Origin: Carya illinoinensis
Lineage: Eukaryota > Streptophyta > Magnoliopsida > Fagales > Juglandaceae
Direction of reading: 5' to 3'
Assembly: GCF_018687715.1 (NCBI RefSeq)
Contig: NC_056758.1
Location: 10,977,501 to 11,041,500, forward strand
Length of the DNA stretch: 64,000 bases
In this document: one piece after another, positions 35,995-48,915 of the stretch
Position numbering within the stretch: the first letter of the stretch is position 1
Layout of the letters: each line of letters begins with the position of its first letter
Program-made: the position numbers and the translations under genes
Notes under the pieces: generated by a model
Told to the model about the DNA's origin: nothing
Databases searched by the model: none
What the model saw: the letters and a program-made list of their open reading frames with translations, nothing else

Positions 35995-36590
35995 AGAATG
36001 TTAGTGCCCTTCAAGTGAGCAACCAAATGTTAACAACGCACTTGCATCGAGGTTAACACTGACAATTATCAATTGGTGACCAAAGGCTAACACAAGCGCA
36101 TGCGACCGATGTTAGCCATAAGTGGTGGTTGGGAAAACCTTGTACTCCATTAGCATGCCCTTCGAGCGAGTGACAAAGTGTTAATAATGTGTATGCGATC
36201 GAGGTTAACATGTAATTATCAATTAGTGACCAAAGGCTAATGCATGCACATGCAACCAATGTTAGCCATCGCCCAAGCTACAGTTGAGAAAATCTCCCAC
36301 TCCCTTAGCATGCCCCTCAAGCAAACAACCAAGTGTTAATAATGTGTATGCAATCAAGGTTAACACTCTCACCAATCAGTGGCAACCAAAGGCTAACGCA
36401 TATGCATGCGACCGAGGTTAGTAGTTGCCTAAATTGTGGTTGGGAAAATCTCCTGCTCCCACAACGCATCCCTCGGGCAAACAACCAACTGTTAATGATG
36501 CACATGTAATTGAGGTTAACACTCTTACCAATCGACAGTGACCAAAAGCTAACGCATACCCATGCGACCAGGGTTAGCCTTCACCCAAAC
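35995..36590 (+). repeat. Tandem repeat of 152-156 bp, about four copies
   Basis: The anchor GGTTAACA recurs with its first T-side G at 36052, 36204, 36359 and 36515. Each unit also contains GACCAAAGGCTAA, a GCATGCGACC-type word and a CTCCCTTAGCATGCCC-type word. The copies are diverged by point changes. The array lies just downstream of pol of the Tat-type element, where members of that lineage often carry tandem repeats in the untranslated region. Confidence 0.85.
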
Positions 36591-36829
36591 ACTAGTCAGA
36601 TTGGCCAATGGGATAAGAAAAGGAAAGAAAGGACAAAAACAAGGTTGGTGATGAAAGGAACAATAGACCAATAATAGATATCAAACACTTAAAGATTAAG
36701 TACATAACATGATAATCTCTTATAAGATAAATCCAAATGAAACTATACGAGGTTCAAGATTATCAACACAAAACAATGGAAGGAACATGCCCCGGCTCTA
36801 GGTTTATGGGCCACTATTAGGAAGAGGAA

Positions 36830-38230
36830 ACTGTTAGGTGAAGAACGCGTCCAAAATCATGTCAGCCCCTAGAGAGTCCAGTATGGCCAAGGCCGCCACA
36901 TTAGGAAAGACACCGTGTAGATCCAAGTTTGTTGTGAGGCCATTACCAAGTTCCCCCACATGCCCTCATTATGCTCAACCAGATGCACATATTCACCATT
37001 GGCCTTGTGGAGCTCTTCTCAGAAGGACTTGTAATGGGCTGCAAGGTCCTTAAGCTTCGCTTGAGCGTAGTTAAGATTGTTGGAAAGCTTTCTACTTGAT
37101 TCACCACTCATTGCAAACATATTATGCTATGATCTTTCTCTACTTGGGGAACCTTGGATATCTCCTCCAACCTGGCTTGTAACTCCTCGTTAACTTATTA
37201 CTTAATGGCCAATTCATCCTTTAAGAATATTGTGGCTTGACCATCCTCATGTTCTCACTCCAAGGAGTGCTCTAAATCCCCTAGGGCCCTCATCATCAAA
37301 GCCCTCTCGGAGGCTGAAGATTTCTGTAACTCGGACTTCTCGAGATTTCTGCCTCCTATACATGAGATTGGCTACCCAAACAGAGGTAGGCCATGTCCCA
37401 CTCCTTTTTTCCTCCATTACCTCAAATATGGTAAGGGATGGTCCTTCCATATACGATTGCGAAAATTGAATTTTCTCTTCCAATCTATGTTGGTGTTGGG
37501 CGATCCAATGAGCTAGAGAGGATAGTCCTTGCGGAAAGTACAAGGTAAATCCAAACAATAACATGAATAAAAACTCACAATCGAATAAGGTAGTCACATA
37601 CTGGAGTGAGGAATGCACTAAGTTTCTGGGTAAATTTTGAAATAAAAAGGGTTTGAAGTCACATTAGTCTCTGGGTTGAGGGGAGGAGGCAATGAGCAAT
37701 TTGCGTCAAGACATGAGAGATGTGGTAAAGTACTCTAAGGAATGTCTCCAGAAATGGGCACCCAGGAAGGACTTTCGGCAAAAGGCGATGTGCCTTTAGG
37801 CTATGAAGGTGAACTAGGACAAGACTCAACATGTAGATTAGAGGAGACTAAGTCCCAACTTGCAAAACTCTTTAGGATAGCGCCACACCCCACAACAGGT
37901 GGGCAAGAAGTTTCACCAAGCTTTAGGCCGCAGGTATTTGGAGGAGGTGAAGATCCTTGGTGAAGACCCTCAATAGTAGTCACCCCTGAAGGACACTAGG
38001 TCAAAGAAGGCAAGCCTCGGGGTGACGAAATGTCTTTGTCCAAACATCCAGGCCATGAATCCACAAAGACATTGTTTTGGTCCGACACACCCTGTAGAAC
38101 CATTCCTTGCAATAATTGGATCATCACTTTGAGAAGCATGATTGGTATATGGAAATGCCCCATCAGTAGAAGCAACTTTTTTTTTTTAACAAAATCATTG
38201 ATTGTGACAACTTGAATTTTTTCAAAAATT
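36830..38230 (-). pseudogene. Probable antisense extra ORF of the Tat element, C-terminal part
   Basis: On the minus strand there are broken frames of a charged, possibly coiled-coil protein. These include WIAQHQHRLEEKIQFSQSYM (near 37500), ALGDLEHSLEREHEDGQA (near 37250) and LQARLEEISKVPQVEKDHS (near 37170). A Ser/Pro-rich part (SSPPPNTCGLKLGE) lies near 37930. Tat-lineage retrotransposons such as maize Grande are known to carry an extra ORF in antisense between pol and the 3' LTR; position and strand fit that. I do not recognise a domain. Confidence 0.4.
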
Positions 38231-39567
38231 CTCATTTGTTATTTTAGCTTAGTTAGATTTTGGCCCAATATCTTAACAAGCCAATGATATGTTAGGGCAA
38301 TAAAAAACCACTTAGATCTGATAGCATAGGCGACCAAGCCCAATAGAGGCCCAAAGGGGCTAAGTGGCATTCGGCTACTAAGGGCCCAAAAAGGGTTTAG
38401 AAAAAAATTAGGGTTTAGGGCATGGGTGGCGCTTACTTGAAAGGGGAAAAGCCTTATGCTTTCCCTAGAAATCCTATCATTGAAACCTAGGGAAGAAGCA
38501 TTCTTGGTTAGCACATAGTTGCCACTTGTCAAGCATGCATGAAGGTTTCTCGAAGAAGCTAAAGAGATGGAAGGAGATGTAGGGCTGGGCACACATAGGG
38601 CACATGCCCATCTCACCTACCCACATACCATTACATGAAAACCTACCTCTAGAACATTGAACCTGGAGGTAAAAGTGGTAGACGGAAGAGAGAGAAAAGA
38701 GGGTTTCTGAACCATAAGAGCCATGCTCCCACCCACGCTTCTATGTTAGTTCCTAGAAGATTTGCAATGATGAGGGGCACATGGGGGATACCAAGGGTCG
38801 CAAGCACAAGTATCCAAGAAGACCTTAGGATTTCAGCCAAAGGGTTACACATCTACTCATGAAAAGCCAACCACCACTTTTGCCATGTGTCATGCATGCA
38901 CTAGGTGTTGGGGTTTCTAGAAAAAGTTAATGATGAGGAAGAGGAAGAGGTGCATGGGGAAGGGACACACGCATTCTCTAATATTCTAGAAGAATCTTAG
39001 TGGGAGATGAAGACAAGAAAGGAAGAGAGAAGGTTAGCTAGGGCAAAAAAGCACACATACACGCCACTTGCCACATTGCAAGCATGCACATGCCTAAACC
39101 CTAGGACTTGATTTAGGATTTTTGTAAAAAGACATACACACCCCAAAGGCTCAATGAACCTAGATCACATGAGGATCGCACCCTAGGGCACTAAGGGTTT
39201 CAATTTAGGGCAAGGCTTGTGCCATGTGTCGTTCATGCATGAGGACTAGTGATGTTCCCAAAATTGAGGCAATCATGAGAGAAGAAGCAAGGGGGCCACT
39301 TGGCGCCCATGCACAAAGTTTCTTTGGCTCCCAATGTTAGAAATGATGATGAGAGAGGAGGGCTAGTGTAGAAAATGAGGAAATATTTAAGGCATCCTTT
39401 AAGGGGACCGGCGCCCAAAGGGGGTATCCAAAGAGTCATTTTGTCATTTTTCTTCAAACACTCACCTCTCATTTCACTATTTTCTCTCTTGCACAACCAC
39501 CATAGGAGGAGATCGATTTCCTTCACTTTCTCACCTACCAAATACAAATTTCTCTCCAATCAAACAT

Positions 39568-40384
39568 TAGTGAGATTCGGTTGGTTCGGACTAGAGAAAC
39601 TAACTGGACGGGCCATTTTTGGACTAGACCGAATTGGTCCAGTCCAATTTTGGGAGGATCGAATTTATCCGGTCCGATCCGTAGTCTAGGGGGTTTTCAC
39701 CCTAGACCAGATCGAATGAAAAATAAATAAAAAAATTTAATTTATATGTATTATTTATATAAATAATTGTATAAATTAATTATATATATCACAATATTAT
39801 ATAAGTATTATATTCTTTAATGTATAACTATAATATAGAGTACTAGTATATATTAATATATTAACATATTATAAAAGTTATAGTATAAATTATAGTATAT
39901 GCATAAATTTATAATAGTATCAGTATAGTTAACTTAATATGTTAATATTAAATCACTATAACTATATAGAGTATTATTTCATATAGTATTACCAATTTAT
40001 TGCTAACATATAGTATATTAGTAATACTACTAGTATAGTTATTAGTTATAGTATTGGTACTAAATCTATAACTATATATATTTAGATCAATGTATTATTA
40101 TATTCTTTAATGTATAACTATAATATATAGTACTAGTATATATTAATAATTGTACAATTTATTATGTAATTCTCATTTAGTAAGTCACTTAATTTTAATT
40201 TAGTATTTTAAATAATTTTTTTTATTAATCGATTTAAAAAAATAAGGAGTTGGATCGACCGGATTAGATCGGATAGCTACCAGTCACTAGGGATGTCCGG
40301 TCTGGTCCAGTTTGGGGAAATGATGCACTGAAAATTTTCGATTCATCATTCAGACCTGATCAAATCGGACCGTGCTCACCCCTA
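39568..40384. mobile_element. Non-autonomous hAT-like element (about 817 bp)
   Basis: The right end, complement TAGGGGTGAGCACGGTCCG, is a clear hAT-type terminus. The left end TAGTGAGATTCGGTTGG is a shortened form of it. Subterminal regions are full of GGTCCGGT/GACCGGA words around an AT-rich core (39720-40230). No target duplication is visible. Confidence 0.6.
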
Positions 40385-41569
40385 TTCCCTACCGTCTAAC
40401 CACACCGGTGGAAGGAGGAGCAAAAAGCCCATGCAAGGAGGAAACTTGCATAGTAAGAACCATTAACTTTTATCTCAACCTTTTCATCTACACACACACA
40501 GCCATATGAAGTTGAGGATGATGGGAGACTCGGGTTTGAGTGTCATGTCTCAACATTGAAAGTGAACAAGTGATTAGATCTATGTTATGTTTGAATAAGG
40601 GGGGGAGACTAGGGCTTTTCCTCATAATAAACAGCAAAACATCACTAGAAAACATGAGTGAAAATGGCATTTGAAAGGATAAGAGGCTTTCGGCCACCAT
40701 TAGGGTTCAACTAGGGTACGTTTCCTTTAGAGAAGTTTCAGCCATGGGAAGTGATGATTAGCATATATGGCCTACACCACATACACACACAAGTCGTGCA
40801 TGCCACTAAGATCAAGCTATTCTTAAATGAGCATGAATGTCATTCAGCCTAGGGCAACCCCTTGAAGCGGAACATATGAGGAGTTACATTAGACAAGGAA
40901 TGAGCTCTACCACCGAGAGGGATGAACCCTAAGCATGCCACACTCACTCTCAAATTAGGATATCATTATCTTACTTGATCTAATGATTTACACGATATAT
41001 TCACAGTTTGCTTATTGTTGGTATTTCACTCATTCAAATATTTGTAACTTAGCTCTTAACCTACATTTGGATAATGTTTGTACATATTGTGTGAACTTGC
41101 ATTTTATCGACCAAATTGGATTATGGAATAGTTGACTATCGAATGCTTCATATGCAATTTCTCGTATCTTTGCCATGTTTATATGTGTCACCTAGGAATA
41201 TTATGATATTCGGCCATACCTAGTTTGCCAAGATCAAAATGTCTTTGCTCAACATGCTATTTACGGATTGTTGTTTAATGATAAGTGTATCGTTTATTCT
41301 AATATTTTCCAACTGTAAATGTGATATGCTTAGAAGTGTTGCATGAAAATGTGTAACTCATGGCCATGTATGATGGAGTCTATCATAAAAGAGACAGAGT
41401 TTTCAAAGTACAAATCACATGCATTATGGGTTGTGCATCGTTTTGTAAAGAAAATGTCATTTCATGATTTGTTACGGCCCCAAATATTAGGAAGGGGGAA
41501 TGTCTTAGTGGAACCCCTTTGTCCACTTTGGAGTACATAAATTGGAAGTTGTAACCTCTAAGTTGACGA

Positions 41570-42403
41570 TAGGGCTACAAACCGTTCCGATCCAATGATG
41601 GATAGAAATTCTCGATCCATCATTTTTCTCGTACCAGATCAGACTAGACCGAATATCTATAGGGATCATACTAAATCAAACTGGTAGCTATCGGTCCGGT
41701 CTGACCTAATTATTTTATTATTTTTTCCATCTTTTTTTAAGTAAATTAATAAAAAAAATTATTTAAATTACTACATTAAAATTAAGTGAATTATTAATGT
41801 GGATTATGTAACTAACTCATTTTAAAAATATTTTATTATAATTATATTTATGATGTTGATAGTTACTACTTACTAACTTAGACTTTACTATTTAGTATGC
41901 ATAATTATTAATAATGTCATACATTTTATATATGGTTAATGAATATCAAATAATTTCATTGTACATAGATTATTCATACTTGCTCGCAACTTAGGTATTT
42001 AAAAAAAATTATCTATTATTTTAATTAAGTGTAAATGGTAGAGTATGTATGAATATATGATGCATTAACTATTTACATATAATGACATAAATTATCACAT
42101 GATTTATGATTTATTATTAATTGATAGCATATATTGTTTTATATTTTATATGGTTAATGATAATACATTAGATGAAAATTTCATCATTAACTTATATAAT
42201 TACTATATAAAAATAATATATTAAATTATTTAAAATATTTAAAAAATATATTTATAGGGGTTCGGTCCAATCCAAAATTTGTAGACCCTAAGACCTAACC
42301 GAATGTCATTGGTCCACATATTTTGGAACAAGACTGATAGGTCTATAATTCGGTCTGGTACTGTCAGTGTTTTTCATTTTGGACCGAATTATTTACACCC
42401 CTA
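41570..42403. mobile_element. Non-autonomous hAT-like element (834 bp)
   Basis: The left end TAGGGCTACAAACCG and the right end (complement TAGGGGTGTAAATAATTCGG) are terminal inverted repeats. The flanking 8-mers GTTGACGA (41562-41569) and GTTGATGA (42404-42411) match 7/8. Subterminal GGTCCGATC-type words resemble those of 39568-40384, so the two are relatives. AT-rich core, no coding. Confidence 0.8.
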
Positions 42404-43659
42404 GTTGATGAAGCACAATTGGTGTGCCTCGAATGGGTCATATCTAAAGGATTCTGGTGCAAGGTATCGTCTAACGCTAGTGTGTGCCATAAGATGGATG
42501 CGGTGAAGGTGAAATGTGGACTGCCGCATAATAAGAACTTTGACGTGGTTATCACCGATCAAGTGAGAGGGGAAGTGAGGCGATAACTAACAGGGATCTC
42601 ACGGTGGGTAAGGGAGCCTTGAGGTGTCCACCCATATGTTACAAGGACTACAAGGATATAAGTAATGTGTAATATAGAAAGAAGAAAAAAGTGGTTCTCT
42701 AAAAAGTCAAGCATGATTTTCTGTTACGAGATTCAAGTGTCACCGATTTATGAAATTACAAGCATAAGTTAAGTTTTCGGGTCAAGTACACGTCCATGCA
42801 TACATTCTCATGGTTTGCCTTTATATGCTGATCTTATCTGCTTGTATTTTATTTGTTAAATTATTAAGATTTCTTAAAATTTCATTGTGGTAGTTTCCAT
42901 TACCATTTCCCATCCGGAATGGTAGAAGTTGTAATAGAACTAAAGACCAATCATGGAAAAATGCAAGAAGCAGGATCCCTCAATAGTTAAGGAGGCCCAA
43001 AAGAGCCTTAAGTGGTCGGCAAAGCCATCCCTATAAGATAGGCTAGAGGTAGCCGACCAATTCATATGTGAAATACTGAAGTTATTTGAGGAGTTGCAGA
43101 AAATCAACAACAAGGACAAAGCAAAATAGGCTCGAAGGAAAAGCTTGAAGAAGTTTGGAGAAAGAGTAAAAGAAGAAGAAGAGAAATCTTATGAAAATGA
43201 TGAAATGGAGGGATATGGTTTTGAAACCCTTTTGTATTTTGGGAGTTTGAACACATATGTCATTTTGGGATTTTAGTTAAATGGTACCATGCTTTTAGAA
43301 TTGATCACAATCTGAGTTAGAATTAAATTATTTTTCACTACGATTATTGCATACTGTTAGAAATATTCTAGGTGTATTGCATATTAACTGTCATATATGG
43401 GGGTATATAGTCTTGAGTTACATGTCTCGATACTTCAGTCACCATTTAATCCCAAGCAGGAGATGGAGGAGTCACACTGACGCCCAGTGGAACACCATGG
43501 GCTGGTGTTGCGGATTGTTCAATGCGACTAGAGGGCCAGACATAAACCCTAACTCGTTTTATCATGCCATCAGTGGTGCTCTAGTCACCTGTTCCTTCCC
43601 TCATCTTTATCACCTTTACAAAGTCACTGGAAGTCGGGAAAGAAAAGGAAGATGATGCA

Positions 43660-44890
43660 AACCTCTCAAGAGAGAGATCCGGGAGGAGCTCAAGAAAGTG
43701 TCTAGAATCATGTCAAAAAATTGGGATCCAATAGTGAATCCAAATCTTGGGCCCCTTGACTGATCACATTCGCAAGGTGGTTGGCATGTTACAAAGGTGG
43801 AGGTTGTTAGGTCTCTTGTCCACCTTTAGAAGTAGAGACAACGCACCCCCCCTAGAACTAGTGGGGTTAGCTCGTGCACGGGAATCTCACTATCATTCGG
43901 GCTCCTTCATGCAAGATCTTTTTCCTCTAGGGTCTGAAGAGGAAGGAGCAGCCCTCTTATGGTCATGGGTCAACCCAAGACTCACAGGGCCTGAAACTGA
44001 GCAGCCAATAATACCATACTAATCCTACATGACTAGAAAGTAGGTGATATTCTCCTTAGTAATAATAAGATTAGAACTGGCAAAGTTGGGGTTCTCCTTA
44101 ACCCATGTGTAAGTAAGATCAAGACACGATATCACATTGCATGTAGGGGTTACCACAAAGCAATGTCCATCTAGAACCATATGCTAAGTGGCCTTGATTG
44201 AAAACTCACATTGGCAGCCTCGCCAATCGGGAGCTCCAACCTTCCCCTGATGTAAAGAAAACTTTTTGTTCCAATTCTTGACATGGGAGTACCAAGACTC
44301 CAAATGGATAACATGGTAGTCAGTACGTGAGTGGGAGCTGCATTGATTTCCATCATGCCTCCACACACCATGGATGTAGAAAAATCTACAATCAGTCAAG
44401 TTTGGATTCTCAACTCTGATTGCTTCAAAAACCTGACACCACATAACAAGCTAGACATTAGAATCCTCTAGGCATTTGGCAACAACTAAGTCAAAGTCAT
44501 GTCTAAGAAATCTAGAATGTCTCGGAGGGAGTGACAAATGGGAAGCCTCAACCCCATTTGGAACATGTCCATATTAAGACCGACATGCCTTGCAGTCCTG
44601 TCAAGAATGCCAAACTATCATCAAGTCGACAAGGCTCAACCTAAGTGAATCAGGAATGCCAAACCACTCCCTCATAGAGTCCAACTTTCTTTTGAGAAGT
44701 GGTTGCCACTCGACGATTTTGCTCAATGGTAGGGGGTTAAGAGGATTTAGGTCCGTGATACCCACTGAGTGTTTAACAAGGAGCATAGTGAGAAGCATTT
44801 TTGGAACCTATTTGAGAGAAGTATGGGAAGATTTGAAGGCAGAGAAGGGAAATTTAAGCATATGCAAAAGTTATTTAGAGTAAGAAAAGA
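43660..44890 (-). pseudogene. Probable antisense extra ORF of the Tat element, N-terminal part
   Basis: Minus-strand frames read LKRKLDSMREWFGIPDSLRL (near 44680), then after stops WCQVFEAIRVENPNLTDCRF, FYIHGVWRHDGNQC and HVIHLESWYSHVKNWNKKF (44444-44250). A second frame continues FLYIRGRLELPIGEAANVSF. A basic/Pro-rich tail (STSKGGQETQQPPPL) lies near 43830. The pattern of an aromatic-rich core followed by a Pro-rich part resembles transposon-encoded antisense proteins of Tat elements. Several stops and shifts are present. Confidence 0.45.
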
Positions 44891-45150
44891 GAACAAGAGA
44901 AGTTGAAGAATAAAGGCGGTGATGGTTATGGGAAAGTGGAATGGTGAAGGACGCGGGGGTTGGAACCAAGCGAGGGTTGGAACCAAATGAAGAGACCCAC
45001 ATGCCAAAAGTAGAAGGGACACGGTGAACAAATCCCATATTTTGCATTGCATAAAGAGACGTGTCAGATGGGTCATCGAATCTAGCATTGCATGATAGGA
45101 CAATGAATGAAGGCACATATCCCACATGATACGAAAAGGAAAACATGTTT

Positions 45151-46040
45151 AGGGAGACTTATCATATATGAAAAGAGAGATGTTTGGAAAAGAAAAAAAG
45201 AAAACTCCTATTTGGGAAAAATAGAAAATTCCTGCTGGCACATGTGTGGCAAGAATTTTTGGGGTAACTATTGGGTACACACTTTATGGGTAAGGAAAGA
45301 GCCACATATCATATGAGTATAGGAATATGCTAGGATAGTGTGCAAGGAAGGAATAATTGGTGACTAAAGATCATGGTCACGTGGCATTCATGTGATAAAG
45401 GGCGACTAAAGGATAAAACTACATCATACGCATCGTATGGAATAAAGACAACTATCTACGACCCTTTAATATTGGGATCAATCTAGAGAGAGAAATCCTA
45501 GAAAAACATCACCAACATAGAAACTTAGCCAACCATATCTTAATGAGATACGAATCTACAAAGATAAGTCCAAGTGGGATATCCACATTGGTGGGCACTA
45601 TCACTAGATGAATCATGCTCTAAAAGGTAGCATACCAAAATGGACACTGAGAATCGTGCCTCTGAAGAGGTTTTGCCCTAGTATAACATTTCAGTCCTTA
45701 TAAATAGCCTATCATGTACATACTATTGATTTATAGAATCATCAATCATTGAAAGAGCTTGACTCTTCGCTAACTTAAACATCCGAAGCATCTCCCATGG
45801 GTTTTCCAAGTTTTCTTCTAATTACAAGTCATTAAGGCACGCTGTAGTATAGCCGAAAATTGCATCAATGTAAGGTTTAGTTCCCACTCCTTTTGTAAAA
45901 TATAGCACACCCATCCCATTAAATCATTTGCACAGCTTACCAAAGATGGGGGGAGAAGCTTTCTACACCTTTTTCGTTATCTTTATTTACACTTGCTTAT
46001 GAAAAACACACACACTCTCTCTCTCTCACATAGGGGCAGC
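45151..46040 (+). mobile_element. Probable 3' LTR of the Tat-type element
   Basis: Contains a TATA box TATAAATAG at 45699-45707. About 60 bp downstream is GCTTGACTCTTCGCTAACTT, followed by CATCCGAAGCATCTCCC, wording typical of the R/U5 part of plant Ty3/gypsy LTRs. It follows the antisense ORF remnant as expected. The ends were not fixed and no 5' partner was found. Confidence 0.4.
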
Positions 46041-46476
46041 CAAGTAAAGCGAGGCTAAGGCAAAAGCTTCAAATTAATTATTATATAAATATGTAATGTT
46101 CGAGATTTATTTAAAAGTTATTCTACTAATATGCAAAAAAGAGTCAATAGTTTGAGAGGAGGGAGGAACGAGAGATATGAAAATATGAAGTAAAAGAACT
46201 ATTTTAAGTAAACAGTTAAAACGTGATAACGAATGGGGAAAAATATGGAAAAAAGAAAGAATGAAAGATGAAACAAGTGAGAATGATTGAGAATACTTGA
46301 GCAATATATATGAGAGGAGAAATAATACTTGTAATCATGAGTGTGCAAGTCTCGTATAATCATTTTAAAAAAAGTAAATAAATATGGGATTCATATAAAA
46401 AAAATTAATTTTTTAATAGTAAACTCTATTTTTTTCAAGTTGATTGCACACGACCGGAGGTGAGATTAAAATTAGG

Positions 46477-46751
46477 GACAAATGCAAATGCACACCTCCA
46501 CTTGACACGGAAAATGGCTGACTTTGAAAAACTACAAAAAAGGTAAGGACGTTAGAGTACATGGTACATAAAAAATGTGTCTTTTATTTTGCTCACTTTA
46601 TAATTTTAATATTCCCATTTCTCTGTAAAGTGAGGCACAAGGCAAAAAATTGGACACATTTTTTGTGTACAATGTACCCTAACGTCCTTACTTTTTTGTA
46701 GTTTTTCAAAGTCAGGCATTTCTCGTATCAAATGGAGGTGTCCCTTTTGTC
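46477..46751. repeat. Foldback element with arms of more than 100 bp
   Basis: The left arm (46477-46590) and the right arm (46640-46751) are inverted copies. Shared words include GACTTTGAAAAACTACAAAA and TAAGGACGTTAG. The loop is about 50 bp. The arms differ at only a modest number of bases, so a transcript would form a long near-perfect hairpin. It encodes nothing. Confidence 0.85.
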
Positions 46752-46889
46752 ATGTTATAGCTGTGTTGCCATTTTCTCTTTTCCATGAAGCAAAATCAAG
46801 AAAAACAATATGTTATTTGGGCGCCTTTACGGGGTTGGGGGCATTGCCTAAGTTACCTCACCTCTCTCTCTCTCTCTCTCTTAGAGGCA

Positions 46890-47278
46890 TAGTTTGGAAT
46901 TTTAGATAGCTAGAGTTTATCATCTTATCCCATATTATCTCATTCCATCTCTATCTTATTTTAATATCTAAACACTACAAACACAAAAATTTTTTAATTG
47001 CAAACTTTTAATTGATTTATTTAATCATTATAACTTTCCCAAATTTTCAAATAAAATATAAAAGATAATTCAATTTTTTCAAATCACAAAATAAAAATAA
47101 TATTAAAAAATTATATTCTCACAATATTTTAATTTTATAATATTTTATTCAATTTTTTTTTCTCATTTGCAAAACTCTATAAAACATTGTAACTCAAAGT
47201 ATTTCACTACTATTCACATATAATTTTATTATTATTTACAGATCATTTTATTTCATCTTATCTAATTATCCAAAGGAC
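46890..47278. repeat. MITE-like copy, family B (GATGAG type)
   Basis: The left end AGTTTGGAATTTTAGATAGC and the right end CATCTTATCTAATTATCCAA are imperfect inverted repeats. The AT-rich interior contains CATCTTATCCC and CTCATTCCATCTC words. Same family as 48465, 48730 and 54706. Confidence 0.55.
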
Positions 47279-48464
47279 TGATGCCCACAAAAACCACGCA
47301 TATGATGTCATATTGCAACCAAACATGATCGTCACTTGCGACCCAGCTAAACTCACTCAAAATGCATTGAAAACAATCCCAAGTTCAGCAAAACATCATC
47401 AAATATTTTTCTCACGATCTAGAGTAATTTTAATCAATTGAGAGTTTGATCTATAATTTTATTAAAAATAAAATCTTATATTTTTTGTGATTTATTTTAA
47501 CAGATACAAGTAATAATTTGTTGTATTATGTTGCTCATATCAATTGGAAGATGTACCTAGAGAAATCAGGCTAATGCTGAAGTGGAGCAGAGTAGAGCAT
47601 GGGGAGCGGAGGGTTAGTCAAATAGACATGATATAACCCTACTTTTCATAGTGAAAATTTCGGCTACTATTCGCTCTTGTAGATGTAAGTATACCGTTGA
47701 ACCACGTTAAATTTCTGTATTATTTAACCCTACTTTTTTTTAACTTTTCCGTACTATTCATTATAATTCCCGCACGTTTCACAACATGATTTAATTTTAT
47801 ATTTTTGAGTAAAGAAAAACATACTAATTTAGATATTTTCTTAAAGAAAGATATCAACAATGCTATTTTTTATAATAAGAAGATTGATTTCTATATTATC
47901 ATGTAGATGTTTGGAAATAATTAATTATCATAAACATATTATTACGAATTAATGATGTAGATTCCAAAACCTTAATTTATCCTCTATTAATAGTTTATTC
48001 ATTGTTTAGATTAGTTTTTATATTTTAATTCTTTTTATTGTGATTAGTTTATTAAATTAATTATTTCTTATTTTGATTAATTGATTGTTTAGTTCTTAAT
48101 TTTTTATTTTATTTTCAAATTAATCTTTCTGAACTAGATTATAATTTATTTGGTTTATATTTGATTGATTTCTTACGTATTTAGAAGTCCCTATACGTTT
48201 GACTTCGTTCTTGCTAAAATTATATTTCAGTACGGTTCGTTTATTTGCAAGTAAAACTAAAATTTTATAACAGAAGACGTTGTCTTTTATTTTTGCATCT
48301 ACAAATTTGCTCATAAATATAACAAAATATACATTTGATAATAAAATAATTTGATTATCGACGTTATGTCATATTCTCCTACAACGAGGAATCCTGACTC
48401 TTTTCATTGGCAACAGTAACGCAAAAAGCTACTGATCAAGCCATTGTAGGTTTTTGATCATGTG

Positions 48465-48640
48465 TTGAGTTAAAAGGAGATGAGGTGGAATCCGATAGAA
48501 GTTAAATAAAATATTATTTTTATTTTAATATTTAAAAAAATTAAATAATTTATTATATTTTTTGTAAAATCAGTTTAAAAATAATAATAATTAAATAAAA
48601 TAAGATGAGATAAGCTACTCTCTTAATCCAAAAAGAAAGA
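48465..48640. repeat. MITE-like copy, family B
   Basis: Contains GGAGATGAGGTGGAATCC at the left and AAGATGAGATAAGC at the right, with a shared TTAAATAAAATATTATTTTT core also found at 48790. Confidence 0.5.
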
Positions 48641-48729
48641 TTGGGATAGAGGGTTTTGTTAATACAAACATGATTTTCCTCGAAATAATTTGGAAAGTAA
48701 GAAAATGATCATTTAAAGAGCCAGTTAAG

Positions 48730-48915
48730 CCTTAGGCCTGATTTGGACATTGAATTGAAAAGGGATGAGATTAGATAAAAGTTAATTAAATAAAATATTA
48801 TTAAAATATTATTTTTATTTTAAAATTTTAAATAAATTAAATTATTTATTATATTTTTTTTAATAATTTAATAAAATTATAATAATTAAATAAAATAAAT
48901 TGAGATGATTTCTAT
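48730..48915. repeat. MITE-like copy, family B
   Basis: Begins near TGATTTGGACATTGAATTG, contains GGGATGAGATTAGAT, and ends in TTGAGATGATTT. It lies in the same orientation about 265 bp from the copy at 48465. Confidence 0.5.

Larger units (their letters stand above)
38240..43640. other. Retrotransposon-derived DNA, LTR-like, with two hAT insertions
   Basis: Contains long non-coding DNA with phrases common in plant LTRs (GGCCCAAAGGGGCTAAGTGG near 38350 and CATCCGGAATGGTAGAAG near 42911). It has no readable gag or pol. The hAT-like elements at 39568-40384 and 41570-42403 interrupt it. It separates the two minus-strand antisense ORF remnants and may be a later insertion between them. Its exact ends were not found. 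Confidence 0.35.
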
